A model generated the notes under the pieces. The model was not told the origin of the DNA. It made no database searches and was given only the letters and a program-made list of their open reading frames with translations. Below, in pieces: positions 46,690-56,534 of a DNA stretch of 64,000 bases (positions within the stretch are counted from its first letter, which is position 1; every line of letters begins with the position of its first letter). The translations under genes were made by a program, and so were the position numbers. Origin of the DNA: Prochlorococcus marinus XMU1419 (GTDB lineage Bacteria > Cyanobacteriota > Cyanobacteriia > PCC-6307 > Cyanobiaceae); contig NZ_JAAORO010000001.1 of assembly GCF_017695955.1 (NCBI RefSeq), positions 310,001 through 374,000 on the forward strand. Direction: 5' to 3'.

Positions 46690-47136
46690 TTGATGATGAA
46701 TATCTTATTGATAAATGGACCGAATCTAAATCTTTTGGGAACTAGAGAACCAGAAATATACGGTAATAAAACATTGAGTGATATAGAAAAAGATTTAACT
46801 AAAGTTGCTAAAGAAAAAAGTATTAATCTTGAATGTTTTCAAAGTAATCACGAAGGAGAAATAGTAGATAAAATACAGGAGTCTGTAAAAACTATCCAAG
46901 GTATTCTTATAAATGCTGGCGCTTTTACTCATACCTCGATTTCTATTCGTGATGCTTTAATTGGATCAAAAATTCCGTTTGTAGAGTTACATATTTCAAA
47001 TATTTTCAGTAGAGAAGATTTTCGTAAAGAATCTTTTCTTACAGATAAAGCTATAGGAATTATTAGTGGATTTGGCATATCAAGTTATTCCTTAGCTCTT
47101 GAAGGAATTATTGAATATTTAAGTAGTAAAGATTAA
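46690..47136 (+). CDS. aroQ: Type II 3-dehydroquinate dehydratase
   Basis: A 148-aa dodecameric type II enzyme of the shikimate pathway. [21 protein letters not shown] carries the active-site loop with Tyr and Arg; [17 protein letters not shown] supplies the catalytic His region, and [14 protein letters not shown] the substrate-binding block. First gene of a tight run with miaE (0 nt gap). Confidence 0.97.
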   Translation: MMMNILLINGPNLNLLGTREPEIYGNKTLSDIEKDLTKVAKEKSINLECFQSNHEGEIVDKIQESVKTIQGILINAGAFTHTSISIRDALIGSKIPFVELHISNIFSREDFRKESFLTDKAIGIISGFGISSYSLALEGIIEYLSSKD

Positions 47137-47745
47137 ATGCTAGTCGATTTCAAAAGACCCACTTCTCATATTAAATATTTATCGTCATTTACCTCAGATG
47201 AGTGGATCAAACTCGCATTATCCAATCCAATCGATATTCTTATTGACCATGCTCATTGTGAAAGAAAAGCAGCAGGAGTAGCTATTCAATTGATGTTTAG
47301 ATATCCATCAGAACCAAATCTAGCAGAAGTTCTAAGTCCAATAGCGAGAGAGGAATTAGAGCATTTTGAAAAAATACTTTATTTTTTAAAGGACCTTGGA
47401 CATTCTCTTGAGTCCTTAAAACCGCCTCCATATGGAGCTGAATTGTCCAAGAATATAAGAAAGGAAGAGCCCAATAGAATGCTTGATAGTTTCTTAATAG
47501 CAGGACTTATTGAAGCAAGAAGTCATGAAAGATTAAGCTTGCTTGCGCTGAATTCTGAAGATAAATCGTTTCAATACCTTTATGAGTCTCTGCTTGAGAG
47601 TGAGGCAAGACATTTTGGAGTTTACTGGAAACTAGCGCAAACTAAATTCTCTAAAAATCAAACTTTAAAAAGGTTAGAGGAATTGTCTGAAATTGAATCA
47701 TCTATACTAGCTGAAACTTTTGTATTGCCAAGGGTACATAGCTAA
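47137..47745 (+). CDS. miaE: tRNA-(ms2io6A)-hydroxylase family protein
   Basis: A 202-aa ferritin-like di-iron protein. Glu/His ligands appear in HCERKAAGVAIQLM, REELEHFEKIL, GLIEARSHERLSLL and ESEARHFGVYWKL, the MiaE arrangement. MiaE hydroxylates the isopentenyl group of ms2i6A37 in tRNA, an oxygen-dependent step. Start codon directly follows the aroQ stop. Confidence 0.92.
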   Translation: MLVDFKRPTSHIKYLSSFTSDEWIKLALSNPIDILIDHAHCERKAAGVAIQLMFRYPSEPNLAEVLSPIAREELEHFEKILYFLKDLGHSLESLKPPPYGAELSKNIRKEEPNRMLDSFLIAGLIEARSHERLSLLALNSEDKSFQYLYESLLESEARHFGVYWKLAQTKFSKNQTLKRLEELSEIESSILAETFVLPRVHS

Positions 47746-47760
47746 AAATAATAAAATAAA

Positions 47761-48516
47761 ATGATAATAAACAAGTTCTTAAGTTTACTTAATCGATATA
47801 AAACTGATTTGCCAACATTTACCATCGTTGGTGTAGGCCCTGGAGATCCATCGCTTTTAACAATTGCTGCTGTGGATGCAATAAAAAAAGCGAAAGTTAT
47901 AGTTTACCCAATATCAGATGATAATAAAAAGAGTTTCGCTGCGGAAATCGTCAAGAAGTACACCAAATTTAAAAAAAATATTCCTATCATCTTTCCAATG
48001 GCTAGGAAGGATTTTGATCCAGATGAAATATGGTCTAATGCTGTAGAAAAAATTGTGAAATTTATACAAAATGGCGAATCAGTTGTTTTACTTTGTCTTG
48101 GAGATACTTCACTATTTGCAAGTTCTTCTAATATTTTGAGGTTAATAAAAAATAATCATGCTGAAATTATTACCAAAACAATACCTGGTATTTCCTCTAT
48201 TTCAGCAGCAGCAGCTTTAAATGATTTTGATTTGGTAAAAAAAGGCGAGACATTGATCATCAAAGAATGCCCTTCTTCAGGATCTGAATTAACAACCCTA
48301 ATTATGGAAAGTAAGGCAAATAAAACGGTATTGGCAATTATGAAAGTTGGCAAAAGATGGAATTTAGTCAGGGAAATTTTAAAAAAAGAGGATATCCTCA
48401 ATACATCATTAATAGCTTTAAGTGTTGGGATGCCTGATCAAATTATTCAATATGCATCACAATATAAAAAGGAATTTATGCCTTATTTCTCTTTGATTTT
48501 GATAAGGTTCGATTAA
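47761..48516 (+). CDS. cobI: Precorrin-2 C20-methyltransferase
   Basis: A 251-aa SAM-dependent tetrapyrrole methylase of cobalamin synthesis. The N-terminal IVGVGPGDPSLLTIAAVDAI glycine loop, LLCLGDTSLFASSSNI and PGISSISAAAALNDF are family signatures. Prochlorococcus makes pseudocobalamin, so this is a working pathway. It overlaps the next gene by one base. Confidence 0.93.
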   Translation: MIINKFLSLLNRYKTDLPTFTIVGVGPGDPSLLTIAAVDAIKKAKVIVYPISDDNKKSFAAEIVKKYTKFKKNIPIIFPMARKDFDPDEIWSNAVEKIVKFIQNGESVVLLCLGDTSLFASSSNILRLIKNNHAEIITKTIPGISSISAAAALNDFDLVKKGETLIIKECPSSGSELTTLIMESKANKTVLAIMKVGKRWNLVREILKKEDILNTSLIALSVGMPDQIIQYASQYKKEFMPYFSLILIRFD

Positions 48517-49001
48517 TGTATAAAAAAGAAAAATTAGTTGAAAATCAATTTACATGGCCAATATGTAAGGATCTTTTATTTCTTGTTCTCGAAGATAGGG
48601 TTAGTGATATTTTTGTTTGTGAATTGGTTTGGGAAAGACTTTTTTATACTAAAGAACTCTCTATAAATGATTGGGCCTTTAGCGCATTAACTCCTTCCTA
48701 TTGGTCAGAAAAATTTGAAAAAGCTCCTCAAATCATTTCAGAGCGACCAGCCTCAGTACATTTGACTCGATCAATTCCAAAAGAATATAAACAAGGATTA
48801 AAAAATTTTCTCAATTTTAAAGGTTATAAGATTAATGAACTCTATCCAAGAAGAACTAGAAGAGCGACGGCAGTAAATTGGTTGCTTTATTGGGCGATTG
48901 AAAATGATTGTTTTTCAAAAGATAGTGGATTATTGCCAAGTCCTAGTTCGCCACCTGTTAATCCAGTTAAAGGACATTTTGGCGATCCAGAAATTAAATA
49001 A
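48516..49001 (+). CDS. DUF1823 family protein
   Basis: A 161-aa protein of a family conserved in cyanobacteria and plant plastids, unknown function. Recognisable parts: FTWPICKDLLFLVLEDRVSD, NDWAFSALTPSYW, and YPRRTRRATAVNWLLYWAIE. Coupled to cobI by a one-base overlap. Confidence 0.85.
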   Translation: MYKKEKLVENQFTWPICKDLLFLVLEDRVSDIFVCELVWERLFYTKELSINDWAFSALTPSYWSEKFEKAPQIISERPASVHLTRSIPKEYKQGLKNFLNFKGYKINELYPRRTRRATAVNWLLYWAIENDCFSKDSGLLPSPSSPPVNPVKGHFGDPEIK

Positions 49002-49075
49002 GTTTTTTTGAATAAGGTAAATTATTCTATTAAAGGTATAGTTGTATTGGATACTACTTTCTTTGGAGAGAAGAA

Positions 49076-50449
49076 TTGATTCTTCCTACAATAGCAATTA
49101 TCGGAAGACCGAACGTTGGGAAATCTACCTTAGTTAATCGTCTTTGCCAAAGTAATGATGCAATAGTATTTGATAAGCCTGGTGTTACAAGAGATAGAAC
49201 TTATCAAAATGCTTCATGGGGAGGTAAGGAATTTCAAATAGTTGATACTGGAGGTTTAGTTTTTGATGATGATAGTGAATTTCTTCCAGAGATAAGGACA
49301 CAAGTTTTCTTGGCTCTAGAAGAGGCTTCACTAGCATTACTGGTGGTAGATGGGAATCAAGGCGTTACTGATGGTGATTTGTCAATAGCAAAATGGTTAA
49401 GAAACTCGAGATGTAAAACAATTGTTGCTGTTAATAAATGCGAATCGACTACTCTAGGAATATCACTAGCTTCGGAGTTCTGGAAATTAGGATTGGGCGA
49501 ACCTAACCCTGTTTCGGCTATCCATGGTTCAGGCACTGGAGATCTTTTAGATCTCGTTATTGGCGAACTTCCTGAAAATAATATCCAGGATGATGAAGAA
49601 AAGATAATGATGTCGATTATTGGTAGGCCTAATGTTGGTAAATCTAGTTTATTAAATTCAATCTGTGGAGAAAAAAGAGCAATAGTTAGTGATATTAGTG
49701 GTACGACAACTGATTCAATAGATACTCTTATAAAAAAAGGTGATAATCATTGGAAAATTATTGATACTGCAGGGATTAGAAGAAAGAAAAATGTTAAATA
49801 TGGCACTGAATTCTTTGGTATTAATAGGGCTTTTAAATCTATAGATAGAAGTGATGTTTGTGTTTTAGTTATAGATGCTATAGATGGAGTGACTGACCAA
49901 GACCAAAAGCTGGCTGGACGCATAGAAGAACAAGGCAGAGCTTGTATAATTGTTGTTAATAAATGGGACCTTGTAGAAAAAAATAGTGCAACAATTTATC
50001 AAGTAGAAAAAGAACTTAGATCTAAACTTTATTTTTTGCACTGGTCAAAAATGATTTTTATATCTGCCCTAACTGGTCAAAGAGTTGATAATATTTTTGA
50101 GCATGCTCTTAATGCTGTAAATCAACACAGAAGAAGAGTTACAACATCCGTAGTTAATGAAGTACTTAAAGAATCAATCAGTTGGAAAAGTCCTCCAACG
50201 AAGAGAAGCGGCAAGCAAGGTAGGCTTTATTACGGTACTCAAGTTAAGAACAAACCTCCCACTTTTACACTTTTTGTAAATGACCCTAAATTATTTGGAA
50301 TAACTTATAGAAGATATATTGAAAAACAAATTAGAGTAAATTTAGGCTTTGAAGGCACACCTCTCATTTTACTTTGGAGAGGAAAACAGCAAAGAGCTTT
50401 AAATAAAGAAGTCGAAAGAGAAAATATTGAGTTAATTCAAAAAGATTAA
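49076..50449 (+). CDS. der: Ribosome-assembly GTPase Der (EngA)
   Basis: A 457-aa protein with two tandem GTPase domains: G1 of the first [14 protein letters not shown] with DTGGLVFDD (G3), G1 of the second [14 protein letters not shown] with DTAGIRRK (G3) and NKWDLVEK (G4), followed by a KH-like C-terminal domain. Essential for 50S maturation. A TTG start is used (GGAGAGAAGAA upstream). Its stop overlaps the next start by one base. Confidence 0.96.
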   Translation: MILPTIAIIGRPNVGKSTLVNRLCQSNDAIVFDKPGVTRDRTYQNASWGGKEFQIVDTGGLVFDDDSEFLPEIRTQVFLALEEASLALLVVDGNQGVTDGDLSIAKWLRNSRCKTIVAVNKCESTTLGISLASEFWKLGLGEPNPVSAIHGSGTGDLLDLVIGELPENNIQDDEEKIMMSIIGRPNVGKSSLLNSICGEKRAIVSDISGTTTDSIDTLIKKGDNHWKIIDTAGIRRKKNVKYGTEFFGINRAFKSIDRSDVCVLVIDAIDGVTDQDQKLAGRIEEQGRACIIVVNKWDLVEKNSATIYQVEKELRSKLYFLHWSKMIFISALTGQRVDNIFEHALNAVNQHRRRVTTSVVNEVLKESISWKSPPTKRSGKQGRLYYGTQVKNKPPTFTLFVNDPKLFGITYRRYIEKQIRVNLGFEGTPLILLWRGKQQRALNKEVERENIELIQKD

Positions 50450-51363
50450 TGAATTTGCTAACCAAATTTTCTGTTGGTCAATACGTTCATGGTAATAGAA
50501 GTTGGCTAAGAATTATAGATAGTAGATTAAAAATAATTATCGTAATGATATTTTTAATCACACCAATTTGGGCAGGTCCAATATGGAGATTGGGTTTAGT
50601 TGTTTCTTTACTATTAATTACTTTTTTAAGTTTATTGCCATCTAGAGTATGGTGGCGATCATTATTTTTTCTCTCATGTTTATCATTATTAATTGGATTT
50701 ATATCAATACTTGCCTCATCTGATATTCAATCTCTTGATGGCTACTTAAGAAATCCCAATGAGTTGCAAGTAGTACTGGAAAGCCAAAAAGAATGGAATA
50801 TTTTGCAAATTCCTTCGCAGAAGATATGGTTTATTAATCTTGGCCCCTACAATTTATCAAGAAAAGCCTTAGAACTAGGAATAAAAACCTCCACTTTGAT
50901 ATTTACCGTTATTCATAGTGTGAATTTGATGCTTTTAACCACATTGCAGGAAGACATTGTATGGGGATTAAGTTGGTTTATGTATCCATTTAGGAAGATT
51001 GGATTGCCAACTAGTAAGTGGCTTTTTCAGTTGTTAATTGCATTACGTTTTATTCCTCTAGTGCAGGAAGAACTTCAAAATATCATTAAATCAGCGTCAG
51101 TTAGATCAATAAATTTTCGAAATTTAGGATTGAAGAAATCGTTTAATGTTTTATTAATATTAGTGGAAAGGTTATTTCAAAATATATTTCTGAGAATTGA
51201 TTATGGAGCAGAATCATTACTCTCAAAGAAAAAAATTATTATAAAAACTAACAGATTTAGAACTCTTTATCCTTCAAAAGCTCTCAATGTAATTGTTAAT
51301 ACATTATCGATTTGTTTTATTTGCATAGCAATTTTTCTTAGAAAACTGTATGGTGCATTATAA
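50449..51363 (+). CDS. Energy-coupling-factor transmembrane protein (CbiQ/EcfT family)
   Basis: A 304-aa polytopic protein with about six helices. The cytoplasmic segment LRFIPLVQEELQNIIKSASVRSINFRNLG contains the A-R-S-like helix that couples EcfT to the ATPases. Transports vitamins or cobalt/nickel with partner S and A subunits that are not in this window. Joined to der by overlap. Confidence 0.87.
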   Translation: MNLLTKFSVGQYVHGNRSWLRIIDSRLKIIIVMIFLITPIWAGPIWRLGLVVSLLLITFLSLLPSRVWWRSLFFLSCLSLLIGFISILASSDIQSLDGYLRNPNELQVVLESQKEWNILQIPSQKIWFINLGPYNLSRKALELGIKTSTLIFTVIHSVNLMLLTTLQEDIVWGLSWFMYPFRKIGLPTSKWLFQLLIALRFIPLVQEELQNIIKSASVRSINFRNLGLKKSFNVLLILVERLFQNIFLRIDYGAESLLSKKKIIIKTNRFRTLYPSKALNVIVNTLSICFICIAIFLRKLYGAL

Positions 51364-51382
51364 ATAACACAATATTTTAGGT

Positions 51383-51649
51383 TTGAGTTCTGAGCGTTAT
51401 TTAAACCATCCAACATTTGGTATGTTATATCAAGTTTCTCCTGGAAATGATGGGAGAGATATTTATGCGACTTTATACGCTCAAAAAATGTTTTTCTTGG
51501 TAGAGGTTCGGCAGAGAGAAGTTTTTTTTGAAGTTATACCTTATTTGGATGCCCGCAATCAGGCCGAATTAAACCTTCAAAAAGCAAGAAGAAAAGGATC
51601 TGAAGAACTATCTAAATGGGAGAATTTATTTACGCAAACTTTCTTATAA
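51383..51649 (+). CDS. pipX: PII-interacting protein X
   Basis: An 88-aa co-activator of NtcA that is sequestered by PII when 2-oxoglutarate is low. The Tudor-like N-terminus (YLNHPTFGMLYQVS, TLYAQKMFFLVEV) and the helical C-terminus match PipX. A TTG start is used. Its neighbour pipY, 3 nt away, is the conserved cyanobacterial partner. Confidence 0.95.
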   Translation: MSSERYLNHPTFGMLYQVSPGNDGRDIYATLYAQKMFFLVEVRQREVFFEVIPYLDARNQAELNLQKARRKGSEELSKWENLFTQTFL

Positions 51650-51652
51650 AAG

Positions 51653-52288
51653 GTGAACCCTGAAAATTATTTAAAAATAAGAAATAAGATACCATCAAAT
51701 GTAAATATTCTTGCGGTAAGTAAAGGATTTAAAAGTCAAGAAATCAAGACTATTCAAAATATAGGTCAGAACGATTTTGGTGAAAGTAGGGTTCAAGAGG
51801 CGTTTGAAAAACAATTAACCTTAAAAGATCTTAAACAAATAAATTGGCACTTTATTGGAAGAATACAAAGTAATAAAATAAGAAAAATAGTTCAAAATTT
51901 TAAATACATTCATTCAGTAGATTCATTTGAAAAGTTGCAAAAGATTTCCAATATTTCACGTGAGGAAAAGAAAAATCCATTAATAATGTTGCAGGTTAAG
52001 TTGAGTGATGATCCTACTAAAGGAGGATTTAATCCTGAATTTTTAATTTTGAAATGGAGAGAAATTCAAGATTTGAAAAATATTTCTTTAACCGGTTTGA
52101 TGACTATAAATCCTAAAGGACTTAGCTCTAAAGAAAATTCAGGGTTGTTCAAAAAATGTCGAGCTCTTGCTGATTCACTGCAACTACCAGATTGTTCCAT
52201 GGGGATGTCAGGTGATTGGGAGGAAGCTATTGACGCTGGATCAACTTGGTTAAGATTAGGATCATTGATTTTTGGAGGTAGATCTTAA
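51653..52288 (+). CDS. pipY: PLP-binding protein PipY (YggS/PROSC family)
   Basis: A 211-aa PLP homeostasis protein; the PLP lysine lies in ILAVSKGFKSQEI, followed by FGESRVQEAFEK, WHFIGRIQSNKI and the C-terminal MGMSGDWEEAIDAGSTWLRLG. GTG start. The pipX-pipY pairing is typical of cyanobacteria and links nitrogen control with PLP homeostasis. Confidence 0.95.
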   Translation: MNPENYLKIRNKIPSNVNILAVSKGFKSQEIKTIQNIGQNDFGESRVQEAFEKQLTLKDLKQINWHFIGRIQSNKIRKIVQNFKYIHSVDSFEKLQKISNISREEKKNPLIMLQVKLSDDPTKGGFNPEFLILKWREIQDLKNISLTGLMTINPKGLSSKENSGLFKKCRALADSLQLPDCSMGMSGDWEEAIDAGSTWLRLGSLIFGGRS

Positions 52289-52387
52289 TTAGTTATTTTT
52301 TATAAAAATCTTATCTATAAACTTGCAGTAAAGTTCAACTAACGTTATTTAAGTATAGGTAGTTTATTCATTTAAAAAATGAATCTA

Positions 52388-52414
52388 TTACTTAAGGTTC
52401 CTAAACCTTAGTAA
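52388..52414 (+). promoter_or_regulatory. Hairpin in the sepF leader
   Basis: TTAC-T-TAAGGTT-CCTA-AACCTTA-GTAA forms an 11-bp stem with one bulge, 24 nt before the GTG of sepF. A second hairpin, ATTCATTT/AAATGAAT, precedes it at about 52367. There is no T tract, so a translation or stability element is likelier than a terminator. Confidence 0.4.
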
Positions 52415-52437
52415 TCAATTTCAAGAGGATTTAAAAG

Positions 52438-53013
52438 GTGTCACTTATTTCTAAATTAAAGGCAGTTGTTGCAGGGGATGAGTATCTCGATGATGATTTT
52501 GATGAGTTGGATTATCCTTCAGAGGATGAATTAAATGGTATTAATAATTTCAAACAACATCCAAAGAATGCAAATGCCCTTGCAAATTCAAATCCATTTG
52601 ATTTTATGAATAACAACAGATCATCAAAAGTAGTTGGTATGCCTGGGATCTCAAATTCGTCCTCAGAAGTAAGCTTAATGGAACCAAGAAGTTTTGATGA
52701 GATGCCTCAAGCTATACAAGCATTAAGAGAGAGAAAAACTGTAATTCTCAATTTAACTATGATGGATCCTGATCAAGCTCAAAGAGCGGTAGATTTCATT
52801 GCTGGGGGCACATATGCAATTGATGGACATCAAGAGAGAGTTGGTGAAAGTATTTTTCTTTTTGCTCCAAGTTGTGTAAATGTAACTAGTTCTTCCCCAG
52901 AAGAAGCTTCTCCTTCCTCTGGGTCTATAGAAAACACACCACAATATAGTTTGGGCAAAAATACTACTCCTGAACCAGCATGGGGTGATTCTAAATTAAG
53001 TGCTTATTCATGA
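52438..53013 (+). CDS. sepF: Cell division protein SepF
   Basis: A 191-aa SepF/Cdv2: N-terminal amphipathic membrane-binding helix ([19 protein letters not shown]), acidic Asn-rich linker, and C-terminal core with [21 protein letters not shown] and [13 protein letters not shown]. It tethers FtsZ to the membrane, the FtsA role in cyanobacteria. GTG start. proC follows 7 nt later. Confidence 0.94.
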   Translation: MSLISKLKAVVAGDEYLDDDFDELDYPSEDELNGINNFKQHPKNANALANSNPFDFMNNNRSSKVVGMPGISNSSSEVSLMEPRSFDEMPQAIQALRERKTVILNLTMMDPDQAQRAVDFIAGGTYAIDGHQERVGESIFLFAPSCVNVTSSSPEEASPSSGSIENTPQYSLGKNTTPEPAWGDSKLSAYS

Positions 53014-53020
53014 TTAATCT

Positions 53021-53833
53021 GTGACAGATAAAATTGCGATTATTGGTTTTGGAAATATTGCAAGTGCTATAGTTACCCCTCTTTTAGATAACGAATTAAT
53101 TCAGCCAGAGAATGTTTTTTGTGTTGTAAATACAGAAAAAAGTTTAGAAAACATAAAAAAAAATTATAAACATAAAATAAACGTTTATAAATCAGGTTCT
53201 AAAGAGTCAAAAATAATTTGGGATTGTAAATATAAACTTCTTTCGATAAAACCTCAACAATTAAAAGATATAAGTGAGGCCCATCATATAAAAAACAAGG
53301 ACAATTTAATAGTTTCAATTCTTGCGGGGGTTTCTATAAATAGACTTTCTCAAAAGTTTCCTAATCATAAATGTGTGAGAGTGGTTACCAATATTCCAAT
53401 AACTATTGGAAAAGGTTTAACAGGGATTTCTTGGGGAGAAGAAATTACAGAAGATCAGAAACAATTTACAAAAAAATTATTTGAAAATACTAGTAAAATT
53501 TATGAATTTACTGAAGACTACCTTGATATATTTTTAGCTTTAACTTCATCAGGTCCTGCAGTTATTGCTTTGATTATAGAAGCATTAAGTGATGGAGGAT
53601 TAAGCGGGGGATTACCAAAAATAATTTCAGAGGAACTTGTTATGGAAATGATACTAGGCACTATTTGTTTAATAAAGGAAAATAAACTTTCTACTTCTGA
53701 GCTTAAAAATTTAGTAACCTCTCCAGGTGGAACAACTATTTCTGCTTTAAGGGTATTAGAAAAAAAGAGTGTAAGGTCAGCATTAATTGAATCAATAGTT
53801 TCAGCTAGTAATCGTAGTAAAGAGTTTCGTTAG
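53021..53833 (+). CDS. proC: Pyrroline-5-carboxylate reductase
   Basis: A 270-aa NAD(P)H-dependent last enzyme of proline synthesis. N-terminal IIGFGNIASAI cofactor loop, then SSGPAVIALIIEALSDGG and the C-terminal LVTSPGGTTISALRVLE signature. GTG start, close behind sepF; the sepF-proC neighbourhood is common in cyanobacteria. Confidence 0.95.
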   Translation: MTDKIAIIGFGNIASAIVTPLLDNELIQPENVFCVVNTEKSLENIKKNYKHKINVYKSGSKESKIIWDCKYKLLSIKPQQLKDISEAHHIKNKDNLIVSILAGVSINRLSQKFPNHKCVRVVTNIPITIGKGLTGISWGEEITEDQKQFTKKLFENTSKIYEFTEDYLDIFLALTSSGPAVIALIIEALSDGGLSGGLPKIISEELVMEMILGTICLIKENKLSTSELKNLVTSPGGTTISALRVLEKKSVRSALIESIVSASNRSKEFR

Positions 53834-53838
53834 GTTTT

Positions 53839-54996
53839 TCAATTATCTTTTAAGTTCATGTAAACTTTTTCAAGTGAATTTATATTTTTAGTAATTGTGT
53901 ATCTCTCAAGTATGCGCTTTCTAGCTTTTTCTCCAAGATCTTTTGTAAATGAAGGGTGTTCTACAAGAATTGGGATTATAGTTTTTAATTGTGAAGCCAC
54001 ATTATCAGTTGAAATTACTATTCCTGCTCCGTTATCTAAAACTTCACCATCAGCTCCCGCATCTGTAGCTACACAAGCAGTACCAGCCGACATTGCCTCT
54101 AAAAGTGATAATGATAAACCTTCTACTAAGCTTGGTAAGAAAAATACTTCTGCTATTTGCATTATTGCTATCCTAGTTTCTAAATCTAATTCGGCACCCC
54201 ACCAAATTAATTTCTCATTGCCAAGATTAGAAAAACTATTTTCAAGTGTTGGCTTCATTGGTCCATCCCCAACAATAACTAATTTGCAATTTTGAGTTTT
54301 TGTTTGGCGCCAAGAACGTAAAAGTGGCTCGATATTTTTCTCATTTGCAATCCTTCCCATATATAAAAAGATTCTTTCATTTCCAAGTTTGTTTTTAACC
54401 TGATCATATTTTTTATTTTTTTTGTAAAAAGGTTTCCAAATATTTTCATCAACCCCGTTTGGAATAATTATTTGTTTTTCTTTAGGTACTCCTAATTTTT
54501 CAAGAACATTTTTTTGTAGTTCAGAAAAAATAATTATTTTATCGAACTTTGCTAAAGAGGGAGCATAAAGTTGATACGTTAATTGTTGAGTGCTCGCGGT
54601 TAGATTTCTATTTTTTGCATCAAATGGTGGATGAAATGTTCCTATAAGAGGAATATTAATTTTATTACAAAGCTCTGGAAGTCTAAAGTCTAAAGGAGAT
54701 AAAGTTAGGCTTGCATGTACTATGTCAGGTTTTAATTTTTCCAATGATAGCCTAAGCTCTTTTTCAGCCCTTGGCGAGGGAATTGTATAGACTTGAGATT
54801 TAATTAAATATGGGAGACTTACATCAGGATCATTTGCAAGAAATAATGGTTTTGATGAATTTGAACTAGATGGATTGTCGAAATGGATAAAACTAATTTT
54901 ATGCCCTCTGGCCTTCAATTCCTTAGTTGTTGAATTACCGTAAGTCACATTTCCGCAAAAAGGGGATTTTTTACCCAACCAGGCAATATGAACCAC
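53839..54996 (-). CDS. Glycosyltransferase family 4/1-like protein
   Basis: A 385-aa GT-B glycosyltransferase: N-terminal glycine region (WLGKKSPFCGNVTYGNST), IIPNGVDENIW, RIANEKNIEPLLRSW, and the E-x7-E motif EGLSLSLLEAMSAG. Probably transfers a nucleotide-sugar to a lipid or polysaccharide; acceptor unknown. Last gene of the reverse-strand run from hpf. Confidence 0.9.
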   Translation of the reverse strand: MVHIAWLGKKSPFCGNVTYGNSTTKELKARGHKISFIHFDNPSSSNSSKPLFLANDPDVSLPYLIKSQVYTIPSPRAEKELRLSLEKLKPDIVHASLTLSPLDFRLPELCNKINIPLIGTFHPPFDAKNRNLTASTQQLTYQLYAPSLAKFDKIIIFSELQKNVLEKLGVPKEKQIIIPNGVDENIWKPFYKKNKKYDQVKNKLGNERIFLYMGRIANEKNIEPLLRSWRQTKTQNCKLVIVGDGPMKPTLENSFSNLGNEKLIWWGAELDLETRIAIMQIAEVFFLPSLVEGLSLSLLEAMSAGTACVATDAGADGEVLDNGAGIVISTDNVASQLKTIIPILVEHPSFTKDLGEKARKRILERYTITKNINSLEKVYMNLKDN

Positions 54997-55081
54997 ATTA
55001 ATTGATTTAGCTATTTATAAAGTTAACAGTCAGAGCCGTCATGATCATAATTTTTAAATTTATTAATCATTTATAAAAATC

Positions 55082-55867
55082 TTAACTATATATTTCTTTC
55101 AACATTTTTAGTGATGATAGATCTTTCTCTAATTGAGCACAGATCCAAGTCTCAATAATAAATAATATTTTAAGCCAGACTTTTTTAGGTCCCAATAACT
55201 CTCCATTAGATTTTATTGGCAATTCGGGAAAAAGAAGTCTTTGTAATAGAGCAACTTCAGATGCATTTATTTTTAGATTACTTTGAGGATCTTCAATGGA
55301 CGAAAACCCTTCACTTGGCAAATAATAACAACTCCATTCCCAATTTCCTAAAGGCGGAATAATAGGTTCTCCAGTTTTACAGCAATGATGAATTGGTAAA
55401 TTTATACCTCCAATGGCTAATAGATGGATTAAAGATTGAATACTCATTGAGAGCATTTTAATATCTTCTTCTTTAGATTCTTCATACAAATAAATCCTAT
55501 CTAGATGAGCAAGAACACAAGATAAATAGTTTTGTTGCTTGTCATTATTACCTACTAATAAAAAAGTTAATTCAGTTATGGCTTGTGCGGCTGCAAGACA
55601 TTCGATATTTTTCCCTAGGCCAGAATAGCTTTTTAATATTTTAATTTGACGTACAGATTTAAGATTTCTTTTCCCAAAAATCTGCAGACTTAAATATGTT
55701 AATGGAGTAGCTGCAGCAAGACTACTTTTAGGACGCCTAGCACCAGGGACCGCTAATCTCACAATCCCTTGCTCATCAGTAAGTATAGTTATTAATCTAT
55801 CATTCTCGCCTAATGGAGAAGCTTTAATACAGAGACCTTCTAGTCTGCACTCTCCAGAACCAGACAT
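55082..55867 (-). CDS. recO: DNA repair protein RecO
   Basis: A 261-aa RecFOR-pathway protein that loads RecA at gaps. N-terminal OB fold (LCIKASPLGENDRLITILTDEQGI, VPGARRPKSS), helical C-terminal domain; cysteines in HHCCKTGEP may be remnants of a zinc site. Start directly abuts the deoC-like stop. Confidence 0.92.
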   Translation of the reverse strand: MSGSGECRLEGLCIKASPLGENDRLITILTDEQGIVRLAVPGARRPKSSLAAATPLTYLSLQIFGKRNLKSVRQIKILKSYSGLGKNIECLAAAQAITELTFLLVGNNDKQQNYLSCVLAHLDRIYLYEESKEEDIKMLSMSIQSLIHLLAIGGINLPIHHCCKTGEPIIPPLGNWEWSCYYLPSEGFSSIEDPQSNLKINASEVALLQRLLFPELPIKSNGELLGPKKVWLKILFIIETWICAQLEKDLSSLKMLKEIYS

Positions 55868-56527
55868 TTAAATAACCTTTGCTTCTTGAAAAATCTCACA
55901 AAAATTAGAAGTCCCCACGCAACTAATTCCATTATCAAACAAATCAATTACGTGCGACAGTTTTTTTATGCCACCTACAACTTTGATTTGATTTTGAGAG
56001 CCTGTGATTTTTAGTATTTCGCGGACATCATTAGAAGTAAGAGTAGATCCAAAACCGTCTCCGAATTGAAAATTTTTTATTCCTAATTCCAAACATATTT
56101 CAATCGCATTGATAAAAACTTCTTCTTGTAGTTTTGATTTATTTATGATTATTGAAACTGGTAATCCAGATAATTTAACTTGCTCAATTTCAGCAGCGAA
56201 AGTTTCTAAATTTCTTTTGGATAAATTGATAAAGTTTGGGATATATTCAATTCCTTTTGCACCCTTATCTTTTGCAAAACAAACTAATTCTTCAATAAAT
56301 GAAACTGGTAAATCTGCTAAAGGGTAAGAAATAAGTGCGTTTATATCCGCACTGTAATTACCCAAACAGTTTTTAAGATCAGTTAAATAATTTAGTGAAG
56401 TAGAAATATTTTTGATATTGTATTTTCTTATTAAATCGCAATTCACACAGAAATCTTCCCATGATAAATAAGGGTTAATAATAATCGCATGAATTTTCTC
56501 GTTTAATTCATATTCAATATTGGGCAT
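55868..56527 (-). CDS. deoC: DeoC-like aldolase, catalytic lysine apparently missing
   Basis: A 219-aa TIM-barrel protein of the deoxyribose-phosphate aldolase family, between hpf (8 nt) and recO (0 nt). The second active-site lysine is kept (Lys182 in IKVVGGIKK, matching FKPAGGVR of E. coli). The Schiff-base lysine in the usual IKTSTG segment is replaced: the protein reads NFQFGDGFGSTL there, with Gln154 at that position. The Asp of EVDMVIN is a Glu (GIEYIPN, Glu94). It may be inactive as DERA or do another reaction. Confidence 0.82.
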   Translation of the reverse strand: MPNIEYELNEKIHAIIINPYLSWEDFCVNCDLIRKYNIKNISTSLNYLTDLKNCLGNYSADINALISYPLADLPVSFIEELVCFAKDKGAKGIEYIPNFINLSKRNLETFAAEIEQVKLSGLPVSIIINKSKLQEEVFINAIEICLELGIKNFQFGDGFGSTLTSNDVREILKITGSQNQIKVVGGIKKLSHVIDLFDNGISCVGTSNFCEIFQEAKVI

Positions 56528-56534
56528 TTAAAAC

